64,000 nucleotides of DNA from Amblyomma americanum (lineage: Eukaryota > Arthropoda > Arachnida > Ixodida > Ixodidae): positions 111,364,880-111,428,879 of the forward strand of contig NC_135497.1 of assembly GCF_052857255.1 (NCBI RefSeq). The letters are read 5' to 3'. This document shows, piece by piece, positions 35,357-45,115 of this stretch. How positions within the stretch are numbered: position 1 is the stretch's first letter; each line of letters begins with the position of its first letter. The position numbers were made by a program, and so were the translations under genes. Under the pieces are notes generated by a model that worked only from the letters and a program-made list of their open reading frames with translations, was not told the origin of the DNA and did not search any database.

Positions 35357-35580
35357 GCGTACCGAGTCTATGCTTCTCGTATCTGCTATACTTTGGCCTC
35401 GCGTTTGTGGAGACGAGCATATTGCCACACTGCTGACATTCTGCCGGCGCCACCTGGTGGCCGAACGTCTTCTTTTGTCTCGAATGAACACGGCGGTTCG
35501 GCAAGCCTCGCCCCAGTAAACGGCTGTGTTTCCTGCTTCTTGCTACGTTTGTCGGTGACAATATACAAAGCAAAGATGCA

Positions 35581-35813
35581 GTTTATGGGGGTTTAACATC
35601 CCAAAGCAAGCGGCTCGGGCTATGAGGGACGCCATAGTGAAGGGCTCCGGGAATTTTGGCCACGTGGGGTTCTTTAACATGCACCGACATTGCACAGTAC
35701 GTGCGCCTATAGCATTTCTTCTCCACCGAAATGAGACTGCTGCGGCTGGGATCAAACCAGAGTCTTTCGGGTTAGCAGCCGAGCACCATATAACCAATGA
35801 GCCACCGCGGCAA
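35581..35813 (-). mobile_element. tRNA-SINE
   Basis: Same family as 34331-34570, with the head GCCGCGGTGGCTCATTGGTTA on the minus strand cut at its first bases, and the body GGGTTTAACATCCCAAAG on the plus strand. CAAAGCAA words flank both sides and may be what remains of the target duplication. Confidence 0.85.
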
Positions 35814-35990
35814 CTCCCAAAGCAAGAATAAATTACGGAGGCGACTAGAGACTACTTCCATGCTTTGAAGGCGAAAAACATTCACTTTTTAATTTATATT
35901 GTTTCCTTCCTTTCTAGTGACACACCTACTCATTAGCATAGTCATAGGGCAACACATACATTAAATGAATCATTACTCGCCGCGAAGAAA

Positions 35991-36190
35991 CGCGGTTTTG
36001 TGGCCCATGGGTCGCGCGCGATTGCCTCGCAATCTGAAGGCCCTTGGTTCAATTCTCTGCACCCTCGGAAGAAATTTTTCTCTTTGCTGATGATGTCACT
36101 GGGGCTGTGGACCACTTTTCCTGGGAATCGACAACAACGCCGGGTATCGACGTTAATGTGCCACTTAAGGCTCTTGCCTTAAAAGCGCGC
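35991..36190 (+). mobile_element. tRNA-derived SINE-like element, third type
   Basis: The head has box B GGTTCAATTCT after GCGATTGCCTCGCAATC, followed by a body (GATGATGTCACTGGGGC, CGTTAATGTGCCACTTAAGG) unlike the other SINEs. The 3' boundary is uncertain. Confidence 0.5.
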
Positions 36191-36939
36191 AACCAGTAAT
36201 AGCCAGCACCCCAGGGAAGCGGCGCATGCGGACAAGAGGTGATGTGCACGCAGGCATCAGCACTGCCTTTGTGAAGAGTCTGCATATAGTTACAGGACTG
36301 CTACGTATCTTCCTACACTGCATATGGTCTCACACACAAACGCACTGCATGGGCACCAGAAGAGCTCCATGACCAAGGTATGCCATATGGCACCTTCACG
36401 CAGATGCACTGCGAGTGCTTGAGCAAGTACTTTAACGTTGCCACACTGACAAGAAGTCTCAACTGACACTTCTAAGAAAGTTGGTTGTGAGTTGTTGGTC
36501 TTGTGTGGCCTCATTTGAGGCCCTATTTCTAACTCAAGGGCAACACAGGCAACAGCGCCCCAGCGACATGCAATTTACTTCCACCAACTTGCCTACAGAA
36601 CAAATCAATTGAACATCAGCAGAATTGGCAGCTTCTCTGCGCCCCTGTGCACTTCTGGCATGATGCGTGGATAAGCAGTCAATGTACTCCCGCTGTTTAC
36701 GCGGATGACCAATTCTTCAAAATCAGGATGGTGGGACCATATTACACATTGAATGATGTACTTCTGCTTGAAGAGTGATATGAGAAAGACCATCTACATC
36801 AGCAAAGTGGCTGTTCAAATTGACTAAAGAGGGGCAAAATATCCAACACCCATTTTCAAGCTCAGTGGCAGTGCAAACAAAAAACTAGAAATTTTGCATA
36901 AACTATGACCAATTGCACAACATTTTAGCATCAAAACTA

Positions 36940-37096
36940 AGTAATTTTCATTACTTAAGGCAGGTAATTGTAATGTCATGTCATTACTTTTTGATAGCAG
37001 TAATTTGTAATGTAATTTAATTACTGCTGTGAGATTTCTAGGAAAGCAGTCAGTAATGAAATTTAATTACTTTTCAAAAGTAATTTTGCCATGTAT
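36940..37096. repeat. ATTAC/GTAAT-rich tract, right
   Basis: Dense GTAAT and ATTAC words, ending TTACTTTTCAAAAGTAATTT, which is itself an inverted repeat. It pairs in character with 35205-35356; the 1.6 kb between them holds two SINEs and no ORF of note. Confidence 0.6.
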
Positions 37097-37504
37097 GGTG
37101 TGTGGTCAGCGGCTGCTTAGGGAACTTGTCAGTGTCCTTAAGTTCTTACCTAAACGATGATACACCATCCAATTTCCTACATGTGGCAAAAAGTATGGTG
37201 GGGCAGCCTAAAAGAATGTAAACAATTAAGCCCCTGCCTGTGCCACTAGGTATAACAAGCTTTCCTACATGTGACAATGTTCACGAGAAAAAGGAATATT
37301 GTGACAGACGACAAAGCTGGCAGTGGTGTGGTACAGAGCACTCACTACAGAGCATTCAGCCATTCCCTCCATGCAAATCATATCTCTTCCATCGTTCATT
37401 GCGCCTCACTCTTTGGCCGGCCACCACGTAACAATATTATACACCACACAGCACTTGCATGGAGAGAATGGCCAAGAGCATTTTACATTTGGTTTTCATG
37501 TTAA

Positions 37505-38032
37505 AGGAGTATAGGCACGTAATTGTGGTGGCATGTTTTCTTCTCTACAATGATGTGGAAAATACTACTACACATGAATCACCATGTAATATTTGCCCAT
37601 GGCCGCTAAATAATTTATAATTTTTTTTTCTGTCAGGCTGTTTCGATTACAACAGCCGAACAATGGCGGCGACGTCAAAGAGTGCTTTTGTGTCACGTGA
37701 GGCATGGAAAAACGCCCATATAATCACTGCTTCATTGTTATAATTTACTGCAGTGCTGAAGCCAGCCTTCCTCAAGAGCCGGAATGACAATTAATGCGGA
37801 AGCAGTGATTATATTGCAGTTTTTTCATGCCTCACGTGACCTGTAGGCACACGGCGTCACAGTCCTCATTTGGCTATTGAAACTGAGATCGAAACAGCAC
37901 GAGAAAGAAATGTGATTATAAATTAATTAGTGGTTATAGAAGAATACCAGGTGGTAATCCATGTTTAGCAATGCCTTACGCATCATTACAAACAAAAAAA
38001 CAAGCACCCGAAAGTTAGGTGTCTATACTCCT
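37505..38032. mobile_element. Palindromic TTAA MITE
   Basis: It starts AGGAGTATAGGCACG after TTAA (37501-37504) and ends GTGTCTATACTCCT before TCAA, a one-base change of TTAA. Each half of about 260 bases is the imperfect reverse complement of the other, so it can fold end to end. It is the most complete uninterrupted copy of the family also seen at 16072, 25585 and 41741. Confidence 0.88.
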
Positions 38033-38035
38033 TCA

Positions 38036-38240
38036 ATTCTTTAGACCCACCATTCTGCTCACTGCTTTGCAGTTCACCTCCTGAGTGACTTAGCGATATC
38101 ACGTGTGAATCGCAGATTACTAAGGTGTTCTCCATTAACTCTTACCCCCAACTGTTCCCAATCCAGACCTCGGAGCACAGCAGGTATTCCTAAATACCTT
38201 CTGTTTACAGGAGGTATTTCGTTGCAGAGCAGGCATTGTG
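38036..38240 (-). mobile_element. RTE retrotransposon fragment
   Basis: About 200 bases match the minus-strand RTE at 60249-60420, including CCACCATTCTGCTC, CTCCATTAACTCTTA and the region encoding the FADD box neighbourhood. It is only a fragment and heavily mutated. It abuts the end of the palindromic MITE. Confidence 0.75.
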
Positions 38241-38618
38241 GATATTCATTTTTTTTTTTGCATGACTGGTGAAGTATTAGACACTGCAGTCCAAGACTTC
38301 TTCAGCATAGTTTGTTATTGACACTCTTGCTTCCATCATTGGCAAAACCCCATCCAACAGAAGCAATGCCGACATGGAAGCTGGAAACAGCTAAGCCCGT
38401 GCTGTTGGAGAAACTGCATGCGCGCTAGACATTTGCCTGTTCACTCAAATACGGCCTAAAAGAGCAGCTGGGACACGGGACCTGGCTTACATGCCTTCGA
38501 AGCTGCACTAGTACCTATGTGATATAAAGGTTTCACCTGCGCATTCTTTGAAATGCCTCAGGTATCATCTTTTACCAGGTCAACGGATATACTCAGGCTC
38601 CTTTCAGTTTGGGCATAT

Positions 38619-39335
38619 TGTTACGTGGCGACCAGCCGAATAATAAGCGGCGATGAACGATGGCAGTGAGATGATTTTAATGGCCGCTCGCCTATAGCGC
38701 GACCTTCCTGTTCCCGCGCCACTGCCAGCTTTGTCGTTTTCATGACGCTAGCCAGAGCTGCCGAGCGATCGTCCTGATAGTGAATAGAAGACACCGACAG
38801 AGAGATGCACTCAGTGGAGATGGGTTCGGAGGACGGTACAACAGAAATGGAAGGGGGAAGTGCTGGCCGCCACAATGAAAGATATGTGTGAATGAATCCT
38901 GGTCCATGAAGCTTCCAGGTCACAGGTCGCCAGGAACCGACGGCCGAAGCCCTTGGACGCACCGAATGGCATGGGCAGGGCGGTGGTGTCGTCACGTGTG
39001 GGCGGCGTCTCAGGTCGCCGCAGCGTAGTCATGTCAACATGTCTTGTGGTCAGGGCAGGGGACGGGGATGGGGTGAGCAGCGAGGTCGGTTTAGGTCCGG
39101 CGGGCTGGGGCACAGGCGGGTGGGGCAAACCAGGTGCACACGGCCGGCGGAGGACTCCGAAGCTCCAGGATTAGGATGGGGATGATACCACCCATCTCAC
39201 ACCAAATGTTATGTAGCGACCAGCCGAATAATAAGCGGTGATGAATGATGGCAGTGAGATGATTTTAATGGTCACTCGCCTATAACGCGACCTTTCTATT
39301 CCTGCACCATTGCCAGCTTCGTCGTCTTCGTGACA
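38619..39335 (-). mobile_element. Small LTR (TRIM-like) retroelement
   Basis: Two direct repeats of 129 bases (38619-38747 and 39207-39335) begin TGTTA and end TGAC(A/G) on the plus strand, that is TG...CA termini. ATAT flanks both outer ends as a possible 4-base target duplication. On the minus strand the right-hand LTR is followed after TT by TGGTGTGAGATGGGTGG, in the place and with the TGG start of a primer-binding site, so the element reads on the minus strand. The 459-base interior is GC-rich and has no gag or pol motif. The polypurine tract is not obvious. It is either a TRIM or a large internal deletion of an LTR element; the tRNA primer was not identified. Confidence 0.8.
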
Positions 39336-41552
39336 ATATTGCCGCTTTGCACATAGTTTTTCCGCAGTGCCACGAGGTACGCTTTAATGAGGTTTTACTG
39401 TACCTGTGAGTACTAAGGTTGCTGAATTTGATGCGTCTCAATGTGAAATCTGAACCGATTCTACACCTCCTGCACTCATACGCCCATGAGCCAACTATAA
39501 AACCGAAGTTCTGATCTATTGCTATGCGGTGCGTTTAGAACAGGTGCTACCCTTGATGGTATCACAGATAACTTTGACCACAATGGCAACACAGGCATCA
39601 AAAGCTGCCTCCAAACTATAGCTCTCCACCATTCATGGCATGTTTTCCACTGCTCTACTGTCTTTTTCCACAGTGGCCCACTCATAACTCACCTCAGTTC
39701 TGACTGCGGGGCCAATCCAGCAAACAAGCCTTACGCAGTGCTGTTCGGATGGACCTTATGCCCATGCCACTGCTCTAATTACACCCCACCACTTTCGCTC
39801 GGCCCCATGGCGACATTCCTAACAGAGGTGGGGGAAGAAGGAAGTTGGAGCACCACGAAAGCCAAATGTACAACAAGGACGTAGTGAAGTGGCCTCGCTC
39901 AAAAGCTCTTGCCCTCAGCTCAAACAGCACAGGTACTTCTGGTTGAGCTTACAACTTTGTCATGCCCGAGCTGACAGCTCACCAGCCACACACATCGAAA
40001 CAAATTTTTAATTACATATGCCAACAATGCCGCATCTATTAAGATATGGAAGATGATGTTAAGCCACCTATGCTCTAACCAACCCAAAATTCTTACCACT
40101 GTTAAGTAGATGACCTCGATTCTCTTTGGCAATACATCCAGCTCATTACTGTTCACAGCTATGGTAAATTGTCATTTTTGCCTCTCAATTTTCTCATCAA
40201 GAGGCACAAGGGCAATTGGTTAACTGTCTGGTTCTTGGGACCAAGTGACATTAAGCAATCACTACAAGCTCTAGGCAAACACTCCCTGAAGGGGCCACCG
40301 AAAATCTCGCACCAAAGTTGCAAATTATACTGTTTGAAAGGGCACTACTTTTTTTTATTTATCTGTACCTCAAAGGCCTACAAGGGAGTAGTACATGTGG
40401 GGTGGGCTCACATGTATTAAAACCTCCTGTCACAGAATTTTTTCAGAAAAGGCAAACTGAAGAGCTAAAAACATAACAATGCGGAAAACGGGGACTTGAA
40501 GGATAGAAAACACAGGACAAGCGCTTGTTCTGTGTTTTCTACCCTTGAAGTCCCCGTTTTCCGCACTGTTAATTTTTTTTAATATGTATCACCAACTTTC
40601 CTACCTTATCGTGTTGAAGAGCTAAACTATTCATCCACATCCGTGAGGTTTTTTTTGCTCCCATAATTCCTACTGCACTAGAAGCCGTGTGTTGGTGCTT
40701 GAATCTGAATGCCACACACCCATATGCATGCAGCACACATCCTTTACCTGCATAGCACCACGCAAGATCATGTCAATGCCCCATTTGGGGACAAGGGGTA
40801 CAAGCACACAGAACAGTAGGAACAAAACGCAAACACTAATGTTGTGTGAGTCACTCCTGTGCTCTGTCTTTTTTGGACTGCATGTCTCAAGATGAACAAC
40901 ACCTTCCCCATTTTCCTCAAAAAATGAAACAACAAACATCTACTCCTAACTTGCGAAAACAAAACGACAAACATAGAAGGAAGAACATAAACATGTCTCG
41001 TCCTTGTCTTTCCATGTATTTTTCAATTATGGTAACTACTTCCTTGTTCAGCTACCTGTCCTACCTACATTCGTCTGAGTTTCGCCTCTCGCCACTGATT
41101 GTCTCTAGGGTTACAAACGTTGCCAGTTTCACAGCAGGAGGCCCACTTTCAAAATTATAATTTGCTAGATCCGTGACAGCCTAGTTGATTTGTTCAGTAT
41201 ACAGGCAGGCTTTGTTCAATTGGGGTCTGCAGGTGAAAGCTGTTGTCTTAATAATGAATTTTCCCACATTTCCTTTTTTTCTTCTTTCTATGTAATGGCT
41301 AGGACAAAAAACTGTCGCCCACCCAATGCAAAGGAAGTAGTCACATAATCATAAGGTCTCTTCCATTTGGCTGCACTTTCTGCATTAGTTCAAGAAGTGC
41401 AGCACGAGTTCTAGGCTGGCTTGCACTCGCCGAAATGGAAGCGCAGCTGCGGTGCAGCAGTATGGCGGTGCCCATGTGCAGGTCGAAGAAGAGGAGAAGG
41501 TGTGGCACTAGTTATTTAAAGAAATAATGATAGTTCTTTGTTGAAAGGTTTA
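39336..41552. other. No gene seen
   Basis: Short unrecognised ORFs and a palindrome at 40481-40565 only. Confidence 0.55.
40481..40565. repeat. Palindrome, GCGC centre
   Basis: Arms of about 42 bases meet at AAGC|GCTT (40522/40523). The left arm contains GCGGAAAACGGGGACTTGAA and AAAACACAGGACAAGC; the right arm mirrors it with two or three mismatches. The left arm has only two T-containing words, as in the 978, 49793 and 51249 palindromes. Confidence 0.9.
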
Positions 41553-41690
41553 TGGTTTATAGGGGTTTAACGTCGCAAAGTGACTCAGGCTATGAGGGAT
41601 GCCATAGTGAAGGGCTCTGGAAATTTCGACCACCTGGGGTTCTTTACCATGAACTGACATCACAGTACACGGGCATCTAGAATTTTGATA
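41553..41690 (-). mobile_element. Truncated tRNA-SINE
   Basis: The minus-strand SINE body from the tail side (GGGGTTTAACGTCGCAAAG) stops at CATCTAGAATTTTG, where an oppositely oriented SINE begins. The two make a short inverted pair. Confidence 0.85.
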
Positions 41691-41980
41691 GAGGCAAAAT
41701 TCTAGGGGCCCGTGTACTGTGCGATGTCAGTGCACGTTAAGGGAGCATAGAGACCTAATTTTGGTGGCATATTTTCTTCTTTATAATGAAGCGGAAGACA
41801 CTACAATGCATGAATCACGATGTGGTATTCGCCTACGACCGCTAATTAATTCATAATCGAATTTTTCTGTCATGCTGTTTCGGTTTAAACAGCTGAATGA
41901 GAGCTGTGACGACAAGGAGAGGTTTTAGGTCATTAGAGGCATAGAAAAACTGCGATATAATTGCTGCTTTATCATTTTAA

Positions 41981-44146
41981 CCCATTCGCTTCCGCCGCTT
42001 CATCCGCGTTCCGCGCGCTGCCATCCGCGACATTTTTTGAGCGCGCGGCGCGACCGATGTCGCTGCAAACAAACCGCGATAACTTGCGCTAGAAAAGTCA
42101 TAGCGCAAAAAAAATGGTTTTATTTTGCTCTCAAAGCACGCACACATTTTCAGAATTAGAAGTTCTTTCGCGTATGATAAATTTTAAAACACTCTGGCAT
42201 GTGAAGTGCGACGTTACATTTTTCACACTCCCAACGGCTTTCACTTCTCTTCCCCTGTGCTTTGCAGACCACACATCTTCGAGATGGATTTTCCTTCACA
42301 GCATTGGGGAGTATCTGGCGAGGAAAATGCGCCCACTCAGAAGCTTCTAGCCGCATCGGTGATGGAGCCACAGCTGGTTTCCCTCTGCGCTGATATCCTG
42401 GCAAAACAGTTTCTTCGACGATCTGTTCGACAAGGTCCACCTTCCAATCCGCGTAGGACATTTTTTTCCCGGTTGCTTTTTGGAACAAGATATAGCTGTT
42501 ATAAACAGCTAAATCCATAACATAAAAAAAAATTTTCCTGTATCCTTTGGCGTATCTGCGCATTATAGGGAAGGAAGCCAGCTGCTGATCATGACGGTCA
42601 ACGCCTCCCATGCCTTTATTATAGTCAAGCACAACACGAGGTTTCCGGATCGGTTGACCATCTTTTGTTTTTTTCGACGAGTCAGTGAAGTCTGCAGCAG
42701 CGTGGACAGTGGAGAGCATTGTCACTGGCTTTTTGTCCTGCCATTTTGCAGCCATGATGCCATGGGAAAACACAGTGGAGCACTCACCCCGTTGCAAGTT
42801 CAATTTCTTGAAATCTTTGGGCATGTTTTTTCGGTGCAATCTCGCTGTACCAACAGCATTGGATCCTGAATCTTTGACACGCAGAAACAGGGCCGGAGAA
42901 CTATACCAATTGTCCACAAAAATGGTATGGCCATTTGGTAGGTACTCGCTTGCAAGTTCAATAACAACGGCCTCGCTGCACAACATTCCAGCCGTCGCAG
43001 GCGACTTGTCGCTCTTTCCGGTGTATATCGCAAACTTGAGGCAGTATCCACTGGTCGATTCGCAGATCTTGTAAAATTTTATACCGAAGCGTGCTCTCTT
43101 CGACGGGTTGAACTGCACAAAGCAGAGTCGGCCTCGAAACTTCATGAGACTCTCATCCACTGCCAACTGATGTTCTGGATAATAGGAACTGGAGAAAGCT
43201 TCCAAGACATACTCTAACACTGAGCGCAACTTCCACAGCTTATCCCCTTGTGCTTGGCCGCTACTGTCCGAGAAATGCAGGTATTTACAAAGGGCTTGAT
43301 AACGCTGCCTTGGCATCAGGGATGGGAAGAACGGTGTGCTAATTACCGATCTGTGTGCCCAATATGACTGAATTGTGTTTTTCTTGACTTGGCCCATAAG
43401 TACACAGACGGCGAAGAAAACCTTCATCTCACCTGGTGTTGTGGGAAACCAAGAGCGATCGGGCGCTGAAGCCTGTTTCAGAACAGCAAATGCGTTCGTT
43501 TCATCAGCGATCATCTGCCAGAAGTCTTCGCCGATCAAGCAGTTGAACGACGTCAAAGCTGTCGGATTTGCAGAGAGGGCTAACTGAACAGTTCTCTTCA
43601 TCCCTGAATTCCCACTGAACAAACACTGTTCCACTTTCTTGTCGCTGTCAGTCGGATTCCACTTCCAGTCTTCTAACTTCGGTGCTTTTGCAGGCGGCGC
43701 GCAATCCACATCTGATGAGTTTGACTCGGCGTCAGAGCCGACATCGTCGTCGGACGAGTCACTTTCAGAATCACTGCTTTGCAGGTCATCTACAACTACA
43801 GTGTCGTCGCTGTCCTCATCATCACTCGCAAATAGAACCGATTCAATCTCTGCCTGCGTGAGAGCCTTGCCTCGCCGCGTCGCCATGTTTGACTCAGAAA
43901 TGCGGGCTTGGAAAATACCACGTGGAAAATACTTTTCTCCTTGCAAATATTTGAGAATCTTGCAGACAACTATCTCCACCTGGTGTAAAAATTAGTAAAC
44001 AAAAACCAGGAAACATTTTCATGTAGCGCCATCTCTTATTTATTGCGATAACTAACGGTTTTCAGTCGGACGGCGTTTCGCCGTCTTTTGCCACTTCGGC
44101 CCTTTCTCCACCGGACGGCGAATCGCCGTCTTTTGACGCGAATGGG
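41981..44146 (-). mobile_element. Complete piggyBac transposon
   Basis: 2166 bases bounded by the inverted 9-mer CCCATTCGC at both ends and by TTAA on each side (41977-41980 and 44147-44150), which is the piggyBac signature. The right end carries two subterminal copies of GGACGGCG-NN-TCGCCGTCTTTTG, each itself a small palindrome. The sister MITE at 37505 shows a TATAATTTACTGCA at the corresponding place, so the insertion point in the palindrome centre can be read directly. Confidence 0.93.
42156..43886 (-). CDS. piggyBac transposase
   Basis: A 576-residue protein from MATRRGKALTQ; an upstream in-frame ATG at 43979 would add 31 residues. After a Ser/Asp/Glu-rich N-terminus come the DDE_Tnp_1_7 region and the three conserved acidic sites: LAVDESLMKFRGR (Asp 244), HTIFVDNWYSSPALF (Asp 325) and NKGMGGVDRHDQQ (Asp 430, with Asp 433 nearby). 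The C-terminus is a cysteine-rich zinc-binding domain (RRCVVCKAQG, WECEKCNVALHMPECFKIYH), which in this family binds the element ends. No stop or frameshift interrupts it, and the element has both termini, so it could be active or only recently silent. It acts in the nucleus and excises precisely at TTAA. It is more GC-rich than its surroundings. Confidence 0.93.
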   Translation of the reverse strand: MATRRGKALTQAEIESVLFASDDEDSDDTVVVDDLQSSDSESDSSDDDVGSDAESNSSDVDCAPPAKAPKLEDWKWNPTDSDKKVEQCLFSGNSGMKRTVQLALSANPTALTSFNCLIGEDFWQMIADETNAFAVLKQASAPDRSWFPTTPGEMKVFFAVCVLMGQVKKNTIQSYWAHRSVISTPFFPSLMPRQRYQALCKYLHFSDSSGQAQGDKLWKLRSVLEYVLEAFSSSYYPEHQLAVDESLMKFRGRLCFVQFNPSKRARFGIKFYKICESTSGYCLKFAIYTGKSDKSPATAGMLCSEAVVIELASEYLPNGHTIFVDNWYSSPALFLRVKDSGSNAVGTARLHRKNMPKDFKKLNLQRGECSTVFSHGIMAAKWQDKKPVTMLSTVHAAADFTDSSKKTKDGQPIRKPRVVLDYNKGMGGVDRHDQQLASFPIMRRYAKGYRKIFFYVMDLAVYNSYILFQKATGKKMSYADWKVDLVEQIVEETVLPGYQRRGKPAVAPSPMRLEASEWAHFPRQILPNAVKENPSRRCVVCKAQGKRSESRWECEKCNVALHMPECFKIYHTRKNF

Positions 44147-44404
44147 TTAATTTACTGCACTGCTCAAGCCAGCCTTCCTCAAGAGGAGGAATGACAACAA
44201 CTGTAGAAGCACCAATTATATAGCAGTTTTTCAAGGCTCACATGACCTACAAGCTCTATTTAAGGTCACAGTCATCGTTCAGCTGTTGAAACAAACTGAA
44301 ACAGCACGAGAGAGAAATTCAGTTATAAATTATTTAGCAGGCGTAGGAGCATACCACTAGTATTCCGTGTATAATAATGCCTTACACCTCATTACAAAAA
44401 AAGA

Positions 44405-44606
44405 TTGGTTTGGTTTACGGCGGATTAACATCCCAAAGTGACTCAGGCTATGAGGAACACTGTAGTGAAGGCCTCCGGAAATTTCGACCACCTGGGGTTC
44501 TTTAATGTGCACTGACATCACACAGTACACGGGCCTCTAGAACTTCGCCTCCATCAAAATTCGACCCCCATGGCAGGGATCGAACCCATGTCCTTCGGGT
44601 CAGCAG
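44405..44606 (-). mobile_element. 5'-truncated tRNA-SINE
   Basis: Minus-strand SINE with box B (GGGTTCGATCCC) and the complete body and tail (AAACCAAACC), but the head stops at CTGCTGACCCGAAGG without box A. It sits at the right end of the palindromic MITE and has removed or displaced that end. Confidence 0.88.
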
Positions 44607-44700
44607 CTCCCTTAAAGAACACCAGGTGGTCAAAATTTCCGGAGCCCTTCACTACGGCATCCCTTATAGCCTTAGTCGCTTTAGGATGCTAAACCCCATA

Positions 44701-44761
<61 letters not shown>

Positions 44762-44772
44762 TTAATAATAAC
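44701..44772. repeat. (AAT)n microsatellite
   Basis: About 23 AAT units. It joins the 3' tail of the plus-strand SINE to the 3' tail of the minus-strand LINE, so the two elements meet tail to tail. Confidence 0.97.
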
Positions 44773-45115
44773 TTGTTTATTTCCATCAGTGATGGGGGAG
44801 ACTGCGGATAAAAGCCGCTTGACAACAAGCGACTTGACTGAAGCCCGCAGCCTCCCTACAAAGCAGGCAGCGATAGGACAACAACAACAACAAAAAAAAA
44901 AACTCGCAGAAAGCACAATATTAAAAATTAATGCACGCACACTTGATAGTCACAACAGGTAAACATAACAAAAGGCAAGATAACACTTTTAGTTGTTATT
45001 GTAAGCAAGGATTGTTAATGAAATGTTGGCGTAGGGTTCGTACAGAAATCGTATGCAAATCTATACCTGATTTGTGAAATGAATTTAAAAGGGTTGGCAG
45101 TGTGTATGACACTTT

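Larger units (their letters stand above)
41741..44611. mobile_element. Palindromic TTAA MITE carrying piggyBac and a SINE
   Basis: The left end GGGAGCATAGAGACCTAATT follows TTAA (41737-41740). The left arm resembles that of the 37505 element (AATCACGATGTGGTATTCGC, GCTAATTAATTCATAAT), and the inverted right arm continues after the internal piggyBac up to about 44400. Its last bases are replaced or covered by a minus SINE, leaving only CTCCC before the second TTAA (44612-44615). It is the fourth copy of the family in the window. Confidence 0.85.
41691..44700 (+). mobile_element. SINE split by a later insertion at TTAA
   Basis: A plus-strand SINE runs from AGGCAAAATTCTAGG to GTCAGTGCACGTTAA (41740) and resumes at TTAAAGAACACCAGGTGG (44612) through CTAAACCCCATAAATAAT (44700). 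The break falls at the TTAA naturally present in this SINE family, duplicated on both sides. The 2.87 kb between is a younger insertion. The 5' end is truncated, so no tRNA head is present. Confidence 0.9.

Noticed and set aside
38621..39128. Two minus-strand ORFs within the small LTR element
   Set aside because: Pro-rich composition of GC-rich DNA, no gag or pol motif, and one runs into the LTR.
44600..44611. Terminal inverted repeat GGGAGC...GCTCCC of the large TTAA insertion
   Set aside because: Only the last five bases are likely MITE; the next bases are the SINE sequence CTGCTGACCC, so part of the match is accidental. The TTAA duplication is the stronger evidence.
44626..44940. Asn- or Ile-repeat ORFs over the AAT run
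   Set aside because: Translation of a microsatellite and SINE/LINE tails.
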